This document shows, in pieces, positions 18,625 to 28,203 of a stretch of DNA of 64,000 nucleotides. Origin of the DNA: Peristeroidobacter agariperforans (GTDB lineage: Bacteria; Pseudomonadota; Gammaproteobacteria; Steroidobacterales; Steroidobacteraceae). The notes under the pieces were generated by a model that saw only the letters and a list, made by a program, of their open reading frames with translations, was not told the DNA's origin and made no database searches. Both the position numbers and the translations under genes were made by a program. The stretch lies in NCBI RefSeq assembly GCF_004138335.1, contig NZ_RYFW01000001.1, positions 3,121,244 to 3,185,243 on the forward strand, read 5' to 3'. How positions within the stretch are numbered: the first letter of the stretch is position 1; the number at the start of each line of letters is the position of its first letter.

Positions 18625-19500
18625 ATGACCCCTCCTGTTCGCGCCGTCGTCGCAGCCACTGATTTTTCCTTCTCGGCCCATCGAGCGGCGAGGCGTGCTG
18701 GAGCGCTCGCCAAGGACATTGGCGCCAAGTTGGATCTCTTACACGTCGTCGATAGCTCGACGGCGCAGTTGTTGCTACGCCGGTCGCCAGCATTCGACGT
18801 GGAGCAGCCGCTGCGCCTCGAGGCCAAACGCGGTCTCGATTCGCTTGCCGAGGACATAGTCGCCGCGGGCGGCGTGGTCCATGATCGGGTGCTGCGCGAA
18901 GGTCGCGTGATGGACGAGATTCTCGCGGTCAGCGCGAGCAGTGACTTGTTGGTCTTGGGGCCGCGCGGCGTGAATCCGCTACGTGATTTCATTCTTGGCT
19001 CTACGGCAGAGCGCATCGCACGGATGGTCGAGTGCCCCATGCTGGTCGTAAAGCAGGATCCGCAGATCCCTTACGACAACGTGCTCGTGCCCGTCGACTT
19101 CTCGCGATACTCCGCGCCGTCGCTGCAGTTCGCGTCCAAGCTGGCGCCACGTGCGACGCTACACGTGTTCCATGCGCTCGACTCTTCTCTCAAGCCAAGG
19201 TTACGCAGCGCGGGCGTTACCGAGGACGGCGTCGCAGCTTACACTGACGAGTTGCAACGCGAGGCGACTGTCAGCATGGCCGAGCTCACAGCGACTCCGC
19301 TCGGTCAGCCGGTGATCAGCACCGTGCAGATGGGAGACGCACGAGTAAACATCTACGAGCGTGCGGCTGCGAGTCAGTGCACGCTGATCGTGATGGGAAA
19401 ACAAGGCCGATCCTGGCTGTCAGAGCAGGTTCTGGGCAGCGTAACGCGCCGGGTGCTGGAGCGCGCCGTTTGTGACGTTGCGGTAGTACCGCAGAGCTGA
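18625..19500 (+). CDS. Universal stress protein, tandem Usp domains
   Basis: A 291-aa protein made of two Usp domains. Domain 1 (about 5-143) begins VRAVVAATDFSFSA and carries GPRGVNPLRDFILGS; domain 2 (about 150-290) begins YDNVLVPVDFSRYS and carries GKQGRSWLSEQVLGS. Both have the G-2x-G-9x-GS nucleotide motif, so both may bind ATP. It is followed after 18 nt by the phospholipase D family gene, with which it probably forms one unit. The shared 21-nt element lies just upstream of it, suggesting joint control with the Usp gene at 25.3 kb. Confidence 0.93.
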   Translation: MTPPVRAVVAATDFSFSAHRAARRAGALAKDIGAKLDLLHVVDSSTAQLLLRRSPAFDVEQPLRLEAKRGLDSLAEDIVAAGGVVHDRVLREGRVMDEILAVSASSDLLVLGPRGVNPLRDFILGSTAERIARMVECPMLVVKQDPQIPYDNVLVPVDFSRYSAPSLQFASKLAPRATLHVFHALDSSLKPRLRSAGVTEDGVAAYTDELQREATVSMAELTATPLGQPVISTVQMGDARVNIYERAAASQCTLIVMGKQGRSWLSEQVLGSVTRRVLERAVCDVAVVPQS

Positions 19501-19518
19501 CATGAGCACGGTCGACGT

Positions 19519-20979
19519 ATGTCCTTTTCAACTGAGGGCGTGCTCTCGACGACGGGCGCGCAAGCATCTCGCCTTCACGAGGCAATCGAGCCGACGCTGC
19601 GCGCGCATCCCGGTGTGAGCGGGATCTATGCGCTGGAAAATGGCCGGGACGCATTCGCTGCGCGGGCGCTTCTCGCGGCCGCCGCAGAACGCTCGATCGA
19701 CGTCGAGTGTTACATCTGGCGCGCCGACGTGACCGGCTATCTCATGTTCGAGGCGCTCTGGAGTGCGGCGGAACGCGGCGTGCGCGTTCGCCTGCTATTG
19801 GACGACAACAACACGGCTGGCCTCGACGAGACGCTCGTCGCGCTCGATGCTCACGAGAACATCGAGGTGCGCCTGTTCAATCCGCTGCGTTATCGGCGCC
19901 TGCGCTGGATCAACTATCTGCTCGACTTTCGCCGTGTGAACCGTCGCATGCACAACAAGTCGTTCACCGTCGATCATGAAGTCAGTGTGCTCGGCGGGCG
20001 CAACGTCGGCGATGAATATTTCGACGCCGGCAGCGCGATGAATTTTGCCGACCTCGACGTGCTGGCCGTCGGCCCGATCGCGACCGAGGTGTCGAGCAAC
20101 TTCGATCTGTACTTCAACAGCGAGTCGGCGCACCCGGCCCGAAGACTGCTGGGCAAGGCGTCGATCCAGGCGATGCATAACCTGAAGGCCGCCTTCGCAG
20201 CAGTGCACGCGAAACCAGGCTCGAGGCAGTACCTTGAAGCGCTGGACGAAAAGGGATTCGTGACACAGCTGGAGGAGGGGCAGCTGGCGATGGAGTGGGT
20301 CGGCGCGCGCCTCGTTTCGGACGATCCGGCGAAAGTGTTGCACGCAGAGCCGCCAAAGGAGTTGCTCATGTTGCCGCGGCTGTTGCAGCTGACAGGCCAG
20401 GCCCGTGTGCAGTTCGATCTGGTGTCGCCTTATTTCGTGCCTGCGATCACGGGTACGAAGGACCTCGTCCAGCTCGCGAAGCAGGGCGTCAGGGTGCGCG
20501 TGCTCACCAATTCGCTCGCTTCAACGGACGTCGCCGCCGTGCACGCCGGCTATGCCAAGCGTCGCAAAGCGTTGCTACGGGCCGGCCTGGAGATCTACGA
20601 GGTCAAGCGCGTCGAGCCAACCTCAACATCCCTGACTCGGGGCAGCTCCGCGGCGAGCCTGCACGCCAAGACCTTCGAGATCGACGGCCGTTACGTATAC
20701 GTCGGCTCGTTCAACTTCGATCCGCGTTCCGCGTATCTCAACACAGAGATGGGTTTGCTACTCGACAGCCCGCAGCTCGCGCGCCGGCTCAACCATTTCT
20801 TTGCAACGCAGGTGCCGGCGCACTCGTATCGAGTACGGCTGGATGAGCACGATGACCTTGAATGGGTCGAAACGACTCCGGCGGGAGAGAAGACGTATCG
20901 GATCGAGCCGCACACGAATGCTTTCCAGCGGATGATGCTCGCCTTGGTTGCCACCTTGCCGATCGATTGGCTGCTGTGA
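19519..20979 (+). CDS. Phospholipase D family protein, cardiolipin synthase (ClsC)-like
   Basis: A 486-aa protein with two HKD motifs: MHNKSFTVDHEVSVLGGRNVGDEYF (first His near 151; described here as H-N-K then Asp) and SLHAKTFEIDGRYVYVGSFNFDPRS near 385. The N-terminal GIYALENGRDAFAARALLAAAAERSIDVECY matches soluble PLD-type cardiolipin synthases rather than the membrane-anchored ClsA type, as there is no N-terminal membrane helix. It probably remodels membrane phospholipid under stress. It follows the tandem Usp gene and precedes the adhP remnant in a converging arrangement. Confidence 0.88.
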   Translation: MSFSTEGVLSTTGAQASRLHEAIEPTLRAHPGVSGIYALENGRDAFAARALLAAAAERSIDVECYIWRADVTGYLMFEALWSAAERGVRVRLLLDDNNTAGLDETLVALDAHENIEVRLFNPLRYRRLRWINYLLDFRRVNRRMHNKSFTVDHEVSVLGGRNVGDEYFDAGSAMNFADLDVLAVGPIATEVSSNFDLYFNSESAHPARRLLGKASIQAMHNLKAAFAAVHAKPGSRQYLEALDEKGFVTQLEEGQLAMEWVGARLVSDDPAKVLHAEPPKELLMLPRLLQLTGQARVQFDLVSPYFVPAITGTKDLVQLAKQGVRVRVLTNSLASTDVAAVHAGYAKRRKALLRAGLEIYEVKRVEPTSTSLTRGSSAASLHAKTFEIDGRYVYVGSFNFDPRSAYLNTEMGLLLDSPQLARRLNHFFATQVPAHSYRVRLDEHDDLEWVETTPAGEKTYRIEPHTNAFQRMMLALVATLPIDWLL

Positions 20980-20991
20980 TCGGCGGCGCCG

Positions 20992-21663
20992 TCATGCCGC
21001 CAGGTCGAGCACGATGCGGCCATCGACGGTGCCCGCCTTCAGGTCCGCCAGGACGCGATTGATGTCGCCGAGCGAGCGTCGATGGATATGAGAGTGCACC
21101 TTGCCGTCACCTGCGAATGCGAGCGACTCGGCCAGGTCGTGACGCGTGCCGACGATCGAGCCGCGAATCGTGATGCGCTTGAGCACGACGTCGAAGATTG
21201 GCGTATCGAAGTGGCCGGGGGCAGGCCGACCAGGCTGATCGTCCCCTTGCGTCGAACGAGATCGAGAGCCTGATTGAAAGCGCCTCGTGAAACTGCCGTG
21301 ACCAGTACGCCGTGCGCGCCGCCGCCCGTTTGTTTGATGACCTGAGCGGCTGCATCCGGCGCCCTTGCATCGACGGTAACGTCCGCGCCCAATGTTTTGG
21401 CGAGCGCGAGCTTGTCGTCCGCTACATCCAATGCCACGACATACGGTGCCTTCGTGACCGGGTATGAAAGGCGGCGAGGGCTTGACCGGCCAGTCGCCCT
21501 CGGCTGCGTGCAAGTCCGTGTGACACACGCCACTGGCCTTGACCTTGACGAGTACCTCGCCGGGTCCAGGCGTCGGGATCGCGACTTCGTCGATGCTGAG
21601 TGGTTGTCCCAACGCGTGCACGACCGCTGCTTGCATCGTCTTCGCCATTGCTGTTTTCCTCAT
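20992..21663 (-). pseudogene. adhP: Zinc alcohol dehydrogenase (AdhP-type) remnant
   Basis: The N-terminus is a good AdhP sequence ([13 protein letters not shown] to [16 protein letters not shown] and PFIPGHEG, ending near 21455). The next recognisable AdhP residues are [21 protein letters not shown] in another frame (about 21440 down), so roughly 130 residues, including the structural zinc lobe and the GxGxxG of the NAD fold, are deleted. After GLPP near 21235 the frame shifts back, consistent with loss of one base in a run of C, and the true C-terminus follows ([28 protein letters not shown]). Its ATG overlaps the GH15 stop (ATGA), so it was the last gene of that operon. Confidence 0.88.
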
Positions 21664-23483
21664 GCACCGACCTGGCCGGGCTCGCTATCGGTGCGTTGAG
21701 TCACGGTCCCGATGGCGCGGCTCAGATTGACTGCGGAGTTGACCAGTCCGATATGTGAGAACGCCTGGGGAAAGTTACCGAGTTGCCGGCGAGCAGCGGG
21801 GTCATATTCCTCCGCGAGCAGGCCGAGATCGCTGCGCAGGCTCAACAAACGCTCGAACAGGCGCTGAGCGTCGTCGCGCCGGCCCAGCATGATCAGGCAA
21901 TCGACCAGCCAGAAGCTGCAGAGAATGAATGTTCCTTCATGGCCGGCCAGGCCGTCCTCGGATTTCTCCAGGTCATAGCGCAGCACCAACCCATCGACCG
22001 TCAGTTTGCGTTCGATCGCCTCGATGGTAGCGACCACTCGCGGATCGGCGGCCGGCAGGAAACCGAGCAGCGGGATGAGCAGCAGGCTCGCATCCAGTGC
22101 AGTCGATCCATAGCTTTGAACGAACGTGCCCACGCTGGCATTGAAGCCGTGCTCACAAACATGTGCGTGGATCTCCGCGCGCAAAGCACGCCAGCGATCG
22201 AGTGGGCCTGGCAGGTTGAACTGCTCGAAATCCTTGATCGCGCGATCGACCGCCACCCACGCCATGACTTTCGAATGAGTGAACTGCTGCCGCCCGCTGC
22301 GCACTTCCCAGATGCCTTCATCGGGCTCCATCCAGATCTCCTCGAGGTGCTCGATCCACTCCCTTTCGAGCGCGGCACTTTGTTCGGGGTCGCGCATACC
22401 CATCTTCCTCGCTTGATGTAGTGCATCGGCCACTTCGCCGTAGACATCGAGCTGGAGCTGGCTGACCGCGGCGTTGCCGACGCGCACCGGTCTGGAGCCC
22501 TCGTAGCCAGACAACCACGCGACTTCCCACTCGGGCAAGCGGCGTTCGCCGGCGATGCCGTACATGATCTGGTCCTGCGCGGCCTCGCCGGCAACGGCTC
22601 GCATCAACCAGTCGCGCCACGCTACGGCCTCGGCCCGATAGCCCGCGTTCATGAAGGCGAGCAGAGTGAAGGTCGCATCCCGCAACCAGCAGTAACGGTA
22701 ATCCCAGTTGCGCTCGCCACCGATTTCCTCCGGCAGGGAGGTCGTCGGCGCCGCGACGATGCCGCCGGTCGATGCGTAAGTCAGCGCCTTGAGAACGATG
22801 AGCGAGCGCTCGACCGCATCTGCTGCCGGCCCGCGGTATTCGCACTGACTCACCCAGTCGAGCCAGAACCGTTCCGTTTGCGCCAGCGCGGCGCTGGCGC
22901 TGATGGGCCAGGGCGCCGGCAGGTGCGAAGGGCCGTGCATGATCACGAATGGCACGGTCTCGCCGGCGCGAATCGTGAAGTCAGTCGTCACAGTACCGTC
23001 GGACTGAGTGCAAGGATGGCCGCCGTTGATGACGATGAGATCCGGTCCGACGATAGCCTGCAGCAGGGATTCGCCGATCGAGGTGAGCCAAGGCACGGAC
23101 AGGCCGTAGTCGAAACGAAGCTTCAGGTCCATTTGCATATGAACCTGACCGCTGTCGCCGCGCACGATGCGAACCAGTTCCGAGTGACCGCTGCGCGGCG
23201 GCATGAAATCGATGACGGTTACCGCACCGTCCGCTGTTTCGAAGCGTGTTTCCAGGATGAGCGTGTGAGCTCGATACTTTCGACTCGTGCTCTTGATCGC
23301 TGCAGCAGGCGCGAGCAACCATCGTCCGTTCGCCGGCGTCCCCAGCAGCGCGGCAAAGCAGGCGGCCGAGTCGAAACGAGGCCAGCAGAGCCAGTCGATG
23401 GAGCCGTCGCGGCCCACCAGCGCGACGCTCTCACAATCGCCGATCATGCCGTAATCTTCGATGGCAGCGCCCATGTGCTTCAC
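21660..23483 (-). CDS. GH15 family glucoamylase/trehalase-like enzyme
   Basis: A 607-aa cytoplasmic GH15 enzyme. The N-terminal beta domain starts [32 protein letters not shown], and the (alpha/alpha)6 barrel carries [20 protein letters not shown]. The two catalytic acids lie in DEGIWEVR and LLAEEYDP. Bacterial members of this shape include GH15 trehalases and glucodextranases, so trehalose hydrolysis is possible. The frame begins with a GTG at 23483, 7 nt after the upstream dehydrogenase stop; an ATG at 23474 is an equal alternative. It is in one operon with the MDR dehydrogenase and the adhP remnant. Confidence 0.91.
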   Translation of the reverse strand: MKHMGAAIEDYGMIGDCESVALVGRDGSIDWLCWPRFDSAACFAALLGTPANGRWLLAPAAAIKSTSRKYRAHTLILETRFETADGAVTVIDFMPPRSGHSELVRIVRGDSGQVHMQMDLKLRFDYGLSVPWLTSIGESLLQAIVGPDLIVINGGHPCTQSDGTVTTDFTIRAGETVPFVIMHGPSHLPAPWPISASAALAQTERFWLDWVSQCEYRGPAADAVERSLIVLKALTYASTGGIVAAPTTSLPEEIGGERNWDYRYCWLRDATFTLLAFMNAGYRAEAVAWRDWLMRAVAGEAAQDQIMYGIAGERRLPEWEVAWLSGYEGSRPVRVGNAAVSQLQLDVYGEVADALHQARKMGMRDPEQSAALEREWIEHLEEIWMEPDEGIWEVRSGRQQFTHSKVMAWVAVDRAIKDFEQFNLPGPLDRWRALRAEIHAHVCEHGFNASVGTFVQSYGSTALDASLLLIPLLGFLPAADPRVVATIEAIERKLTVDGLVLRYDLEKSEDGLAGHEGTFILCSFWLVDCLIMLGRRDDAQRLFERLLSLRSDLGLLAEEYDPAARRQLGNFPQAFSHIGLVNSAVNLSRAIGTVTQRTDSEPGQVGA

Positions 23484-23489
23484 GCTCGC

Positions 23490-24578
23490 TCAGGGTCGAT
23501 CGAGCTGCACGACGCTCTTGATGCCGCCTGTGTGCAGCAACGTTGCGGCTGCCTCAGTGAGTGGCACGCGTTCGGTGATGAGCTTGCGGACGCTCTGCGG
23601 GAACAAAGTCATGAAGCGTTCGAGCTGATCGATCGCATACATATAATCCTGGCGCGCGGCGTTGACGGTGCCGAACATCACCTGGTTCTTCAGGACCAGG
23701 TCGCGCAGCAGACGACCGACATCCATCTCTACGGTTGCGCCTTCCGCGGGAATGCCGGTGAGGATGGCGACACCGTTTGCTTGCAGAACGCGCGGCGCAG
23801 CCATCATGACCGACGCCACCCCGACGGCTTCCAGAATCAGCTTGAACTCGCCGGTGCGATCGGCCAATGACTCGAGCGGCTGCTCATCGGCGGAGACGAA
23901 AGAGGCGCCGAACGAACGCACCAGGTCCGCGCGCTCGCCGTTTTCCGGTCCCCTTGAATAGACAACTGTTTCCAATCCATCGGCGGTCGAAGCCATCGCG
24001 CCGAGCAGACCGATCGGTCCCGCGCCGAGAATGAGCCCACGCCGAGGTCCGCCCTCATAGGGCAGCCTGTCGAAGATCGCGTGCGATTGGGCGAATCCCT
24101 TGGCGATGACGGTGAGCGGTTCGATCAACACGGCGACTTCGGCGAGAGCCTTCGGCACCCGCACCAGAAAGCGCACGTCGTCGACGGCGTATTCGGTGAG
24201 GAAGCCATGCGCCTCTTTGATGCCGCGCTCGGTGTAGTCGCCGGTGTGGCAGAAGTCCGAGCGATCCGCGCGGCAAGGCAGGCACTCGGCGTGCGGGCAG
24301 GGACGACGAACCAGAGCCACGACGAGATCGCCCGGTTTAAAGCTGCGCACCGCCGAGCCGACTTCCACCACCTCGGCCAGAGATTCGTGTCCGAGCACGA
24401 GATAACGATCGCCGGCGGGCGGCTCGCCGTATTCGAATGAGCTGATCTCTCGGTCAGTGCCGCAAAGACCGACCTCGCGCACTTTCAACAAAACCTCGGT
24501 TGCCGCCCGCGGGCTCGGTCTGGGAACGTCGATCAGTTCGAGCTTGCGCTCTTCAGGAAGGACTGCGAGAGCTTGCAT
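23490..24578 (-). CDS. Glucose 1-dehydrogenase-like MDR dehydrogenase
   Basis: A 362-aa medium-chain dehydrogenase. Zinc ligands are seen in GLCGTDREI and GHESLAEV; the structural lobe has CPHAECLPCRADRSDFC; the Rossmann motif is GAGPIGLLGA. The pattern ICGTDR-E-I with YTERGIKEAHGF and the C-terminal layout match the Sulfolobus/Thermoplasma-type glucose dehydrogenase group rather than AdhP. With the GH15 enzyme downstream it could oxidise the glucose released. GGAG lies 8 nt before the ATG. It is the first gene of the three-gene minus-strand operon. Confidence 0.87.
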   Translation of the reverse strand: MQALAVLPEERKLELIDVPRPSPRAATEVLLKVREVGLCGTDREISSFEYGEPPAGDRYLVLGHESLAEVVEVGSAVRSFKPGDLVVALVRRPCPHAECLPCRADRSDFCHTGDYTERGIKEAHGFLTEYAVDDVRFLVRVPKALAEVAVLIEPLTVIAKGFAQSHAIFDRLPYEGGPRRGLILGAGPIGLLGAMASTADGLETVVYSRGPENGERADLVRSFGASFVSADEQPLESLADRTGEFKLILEAVGVASVMMAAPRVLQANGVAILTGIPAEGATVEMDVGRLLRDLVLKNQVMFGTVNAARQDYMYAIDQLERFMTLFPQSVRKLITERVPLTEAAATLLHTGGIKSVVQLDRP

Positions 24579-24758
24579 CCTCTGGTCTCCGCACCGGCAG
24601 CGAGTGAATGCTCGGTGGCAGGCTACGCAGGATCGTCGTTGACCGCACCATCACCGATTACCTAGGCCCAGGGGGCAACTAGGCAGTGCGTGGCGCTCAG
24701 AGCAACATCCAGACATGCGTAGTCTGCGCGGTCTTGCCTTCGAACTCCCCGTCTATCA

Positions 24759-25328
24759 ATGACAGCGAAGGGCGGACGCCCGACGGCCGCGATAGCTCGC
24801 GGGATTGCCGAGCGCGCGCGGGCGTTCGGCGTCGAGATCTGGGCGCACGATCCGTTCATCGAAGCCGCTTCGATTCGCGAGCAAGGGGCGCAGCCCGTCT
24901 CATTCGATTCGTTGCTCGAGGGCAGCGATTATCTGATCGTCTAGGCGCCGCTCACGGCCGAGACTCATCATCTTTTGAATGAGCAGAGCCTGCGTCGCAT
25001 GAAGAAGAGCGCCGTGCTCATCGACACTGCCCGGGGTCCGATCGTCGAAGACGCGGCCCTGCACACGGCGCTATCGGAAGGTTGGACCGCAGGCGCTGCG
25101 TTGGACGATATCGAGGAAGAGCCGGCCAAGCAGCAGGAATTCCGTTCGAGCAACCCGCTCTTTCAGTTGCCCAACGTGATCATTGCCCCGCACGCGGCCT
25201 ATTACTCCGAAGAGTCGATCGAGTACGTCCGGCGGACTGCTGCGGAGGAGGCCGCGCGCGTCCTGGGTGGCCATGCACCTCGCTACGCGGTCAATGCCGT
25301 CGTGATGGACGCACCCATGCCACACTGA
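24759..25328 (+). pseudogene. D-2-hydroxyacid dehydrogenase remnant (5' truncated, in-frame TAG)
   Basis: The frame encodes the C-terminal two thirds of a phosphoglycerate dehydrogenase-like protein. It starts within the nucleotide-binding domain (AIARGIAERARAFGVEIWAHDPF); the GxGxxG loop is degraded and the N-terminal catalytic lobe, about 130 residues, is absent. A TAG at 24942-24944 interrupts SDYLIV-APLTAETHHLL, where relatives have Gln or a similar residue. After it the frame continues intact with the catalytic Arg (IDTARGPIVE), the acidic residue (LDDIEEEP) and the His (IIAPHAAYYSEES). The 180 nt before it hold nothing recognisable. Confidence 0.85.
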
Positions 25329-25345
25329 TGCGCCCATCGATGTAG

Positions 25346-25813
25346 CTAGGCTTCTTTGCTTGCTGCTGTCTCTTTGCTACGTACCAGAAGCACTGGAGCA
25401 GGAGCGCGTCGCACGATGTATTCCGCGTCGCTGCCCATCAACATTCGGCGCATGCCGCGACGCCCGTGAGTGCCGCAAACGATGAGGTCGGCATCGACTT
25501 CTTCGGCTTGCTTCACGATATATTCGCCGACCGAGCCGCCGGGCGTCTCGATCAACTCCACCTCGGCCTCGACACCGGCATTCTTCGCCTTGTTCTCGCT
25601 CTCTTGCAGCAGCGTGATGCCGGTCTCGCGCCTGCTTTGTGCAATCTGGTGAACGGTGATCGGCATGGTCTCGAGCGTCACCGTGACGTAGGGCTCTACG
25701 ACGTGCACGAGCCGCAACCGCGCCAGCAAATGACGTGCAAGATCGATGGCCTCATCGAGACCCTGAGTGGACGCCTCGCTGCCATCGACCGGAACGAGAA
25801 TTCGTGAGTACAT
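25346..25813 (-). CDS. Universal stress protein
   Basis: A 155-aa Usp started at 25813 (MYSRILVPVDGSEAS), where GGGAG lies about 10 nt upstream; the open frame to 25861 adds 16 residues of no family likeness. The ATP motif GTHGRRGMRRMLMGS is complete. A copy of the 21-nt Usp-associated element lies 79 nt upstream of the start, in the same position relative to the gene as in the tandem Usp gene. It is divergent from the response regulator gene. Confidence 0.92.
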   Translation of the reverse strand: MYSRILVPVDGSEASTQGLDEAIDLARHLLARLRLVHVVEPYVTVTLETMPITVHQIAQSRRETGITLLQESENKAKNAGVEAEVELIETPGGSVGEYIVKQAEEVDADLIVCGTHGRRGMRRMLMGSDAEYIVRRAPAPVLLVRSKETAASKEA

Positions 25814-25891
25814 GATGCAGTCTCCCGTTGCCGGCGTCGGCGCATTCATGACGTATGACACACCGAACGGTGAGCGCAGCTCAGCGAGGGA

Positions 25892-25912
25892 TCAAGGGGG
25901 CTTTGGTCCAAC
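25892..25912 (-). promoter_or_regulatory. Usp-associated element, copy 2
   Basis: The core GGGGGCTTTGGTCC, 20 of 21 positions identical to the copy at 18529-18549, in the divergent region between the Usp gene and the OmpR-type regulator. It is 79 nt from the Usp start and 177 nt from the regulator start. Position and conservation in otherwise unlike intergenic DNA favour a transcription factor site. Confidence 0.55.
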
Positions 25913-26088
25913 TAAACATTTTCGCTCGGCGCGCCTTGTAGGACAGAGCTGCAGAACGTCAGCTCTCGCCCATATCAAATCCCGCCGCAGAGTGAAAGCT
26001 CGAACTTCATCCGAAGGGGAGCAGTCGCTCGACCCGTCGCGCCAACGTAGACTGTCCGGCTCCTCATCTCAGTGTCGGCCTCCGGATC

Positions 26089-26754
26089 ATGCGTCTGCTC
26101 GTCGTGGAAGATTCCGCTCCGCTTAGCGCGGCGTTGCTCAAGAGCCTGAAGGGCGAAGGCTACATCTGCGATCACGCCGGCGACGGCAGGGCGGCGCTGC
26201 GCTTCGTCGAGGGCTACGAATACGACCTGGTGGTGCTGGATCTGATGCTGCCGGAACTGGACGGATTCGCGGTCCTGCGCGCGATCCGGCAGCGGAGCTA
26301 TCCGACCTGGGTGCTGGTGTTGTCTGCTCGGGATCGAGTGGCCGACCGGGTCGCGGCGCTGGATTCGGGAGCGAACGACTATCTGGTCAAACCGTTCGCG
26401 CTGGACGAGTTGCTGGCCAGACTGCGCGCGTTGAGTCGTCGGCCGACCGATGATCCGCGGCCGGTGCTCATGCACGGCGAGCTGCACCTCGAAATTCTTT
26501 CGCGTGTCGCTCGCTGGCACGGCGAAGATTTGCAACTAACTCCCAAAGAGTTCGCGCTATTGGAATTATTGTTGCGCTCACGCGGGCGGGTCATGTCGCG
26601 TACGCAGATTTTTGAGAAGCTGTATGCCAGCGAGAGCAACTCTTCCGACAAAGCCGTGGAAGTCATCATGAGCACACTGCGCGCCAAGCTGGCCAGGGCG
26701 GGCGCGGGCGATCCTGTGCAAACCCGCCGTGGATTTGGGTATGTCGTCGGCTGA
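26089..26754 (+). CDS. OmpR/PhoB-family response regulator
   Basis: A 221-aa regulator with a receiver domain (MRLLVVEDSAPLS, phospho-Asp near 51 in LVVLDLMLPELDG, Lys in YLVKPFA) and a winged-helix DNA-binding domain (LTPKEFALLELLLRSRGRVMSR to RRGFGYVVG). The 3' end overlaps the kinase gene, so the two are translated together. The downstream heavy-metal RND operon begins 75 nt after the kinase and is the likely target, by analogy with CusR/CzcR. Confidence 0.93.
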   Translation: MRLLVVEDSAPLSAALLKSLKGEGYICDHAGDGRAALRFVEGYEYDLVVLDLMLPELDGFAVLRAIRQRSYPTWVLVLSARDRVADRVAALDSGANDYLVKPFALDELLARLRALSRRPTDDPRPVLMHGELHLEILSRVARWHGEDLQLTPKEFALLELLLRSRGRVMSRTQIFEKLYASESNSSDKAVEVIMSTLRAKLARAGAGDPVQTRRGFGYVVG

Positions 26755-28129
26755 AGCGAATCTCTGGTCCATCCGGCGCCGCCTCACGGTGCGTGTGACG
26801 CTGGCGCTCGGGGCAGTGCTGGCGCTGCTGTTCGTATCGATGGACCACTGGATCGACGCCGGCGCCCATGATCATCTGGATTCGGTACTGTCGAATCAGG
26901 CTCGCAGTCTGGCCTACGCGCTCAATCACAGCGATCCGGAAACACTCGGCCGGCTACTGCCTTATTACGACATCCCCGGGCACACCGAATTTTTCACAGT
27001 CTACGGTGCAGATGCCCGGATGGTGCTTGGTTCGAGCAACAGTCACGGCGTCGCCGTGGCTGCGCCCGGGCACGATCTCCCGCTTCCCGCTTACTACGAT
27101 GTGCTCACGCCGGATGGTCACAAGGGCCGTGCGTTGGCAGTGGCGTTGGAGAATCACGAGAGCGGTCGCCTGCTGGTCGTAGCCACCGAACGAGAAGCCT
27201 GGAACAACGCCGAAGGCGGAATTCACTCCGTGCTATTCGGCGGGATCGCGGTCACGATCGTCGTGGTCCTGGTGCTAGTGCAATGGATGGTGCGGAGTGC
27301 TCTTGCGCCGCTGCTGGAGCAAGGCGCGCGCATCGCGACGATGGACGCCGAAAAGCCGCCCGGGCGCGTTGGCGAGCATTTGCCCGCGGAGCTCGCGCCA
27401 TTCGCAGCTGCGTTCAACGTCGGCATCGACCGGCTCTACGGTGCGATTCAACGCGAACGCCGCTTTTCGCGTGACATTGCTCATGAGCTACGCACGCCCC
27501 TGGCTGAAACGCGCCTGACTGCAGAGGTGGCGTTGCACGATGGCGATAGCGCGGCCCTGCGCAACGGTCTGGTCACCGCCATCGCGGCGACCGAACGCAT
27601 GCAGCGAAGCGTGGACACACTGCTGGCGCTCGCGAGATTCGAATCCGGTCAGGAAGCGCCGGCGCTGGATCCGCTGGATCTGACCCGACTTGCCGCGATT
27701 CAGATCGAAACGATGCGTCGTTCGGCCGCCGCCAACCGGATCGCGCTGACTCTGCGCGCTCCGGCGGAGGTCTGGGTGCACAGTGATGTCGGCATCCTCG
27801 AGCGCATTCTCACCAACCTGCTGCAGAATGCTGTCGACTATGCGCCCGTCGGCGGCGACGTGAACTGCTCGATCACCCAGACCCGGCACGACAAACACCC
27901 TGCATATTTCATTTGTATCGACAATCAGGCGCCGCAGCTGGCGCAAGAAGACCTGGTGCACCTGGGCACGCGCTTCTGGCGCAAGCCGCACGAGGGCGGA
28001 ACGGCACAGCACGCCGGCCTGGGCCTCGCACTAGCCTTCGCGCTCGCCCGGTCGCTCGAGTTGCAACTGAAGTTCGAGCTGCGCGCTGCGCGTTTGTACG
28101 TCACGCTCGGTCCGTTCCCCGCACTGTGA
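26741..28129 (+). CDS. Sensor histidine kinase, QseC/TctE-like
   Basis: A 462-aa kinase. The ATG at 26741 is used (a GTG at 26729 is an alternative) and overlaps the regulator by 14 nt. Two membrane helices (about 18-38 and 165-185) bracket a periplasmic domain of about 125 residues; HAMP follows, then HisKA with DIAHELRTPLAETR and HATPase with NLLQNAVDYAP. The G1 box reads DNQAPQL instead of DNGPGI, and FWRKPHEGGTAQHAGLGLALA forms the F and G2 boxes; this variant is usual in a TctE-like subfamily and probably still binds ATP. It likely senses a periplasmic metal for the RND operon. Confidence 0.9.
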   Translation: MSSAEANLWSIRRRLTVRVTLALGAVLALLFVSMDHWIDAGAHDHLDSVLSNQARSLAYALNHSDPETLGRLLPYYDIPGHTEFFTVYGADARMVLGSSNSHGVAVAAPGHDLPLPAYYDVLTPDGHKGRALAVALENHESGRLLVVATEREAWNNAEGGIHSVLFGGIAVTIVVVLVLVQWMVRSALAPLLEQGARIATMDAEKPPGRVGEHLPAELAPFAAAFNVGIDRLYGAIQRERRFSRDIAHELRTPLAETRLTAEVALHDGDSAALRNGLVTAIAATERMQRSVDTLLALARFESGQEAPALDPLDLTRLAAIQIETMRRSAAANRIALTLRAPAEVWVHSDVGILERILTNLLQNAVDYAPVGGDVNCSITQTRHDKHPAYFICIDNQAPQLAQEDLVHLGTRFWRKPHEGGTAQHAGLGLALAFALARSLELQLKFELRAARLYVTLGPFPAL

Positions 28130-28203
28130 ATCCGTTCATCCACGCCGCGTCCAAAGCTTGAGCAAAGCTTCGTCGGGCATGCTGCCGGCATTCGCCTGGA
28201 TTC

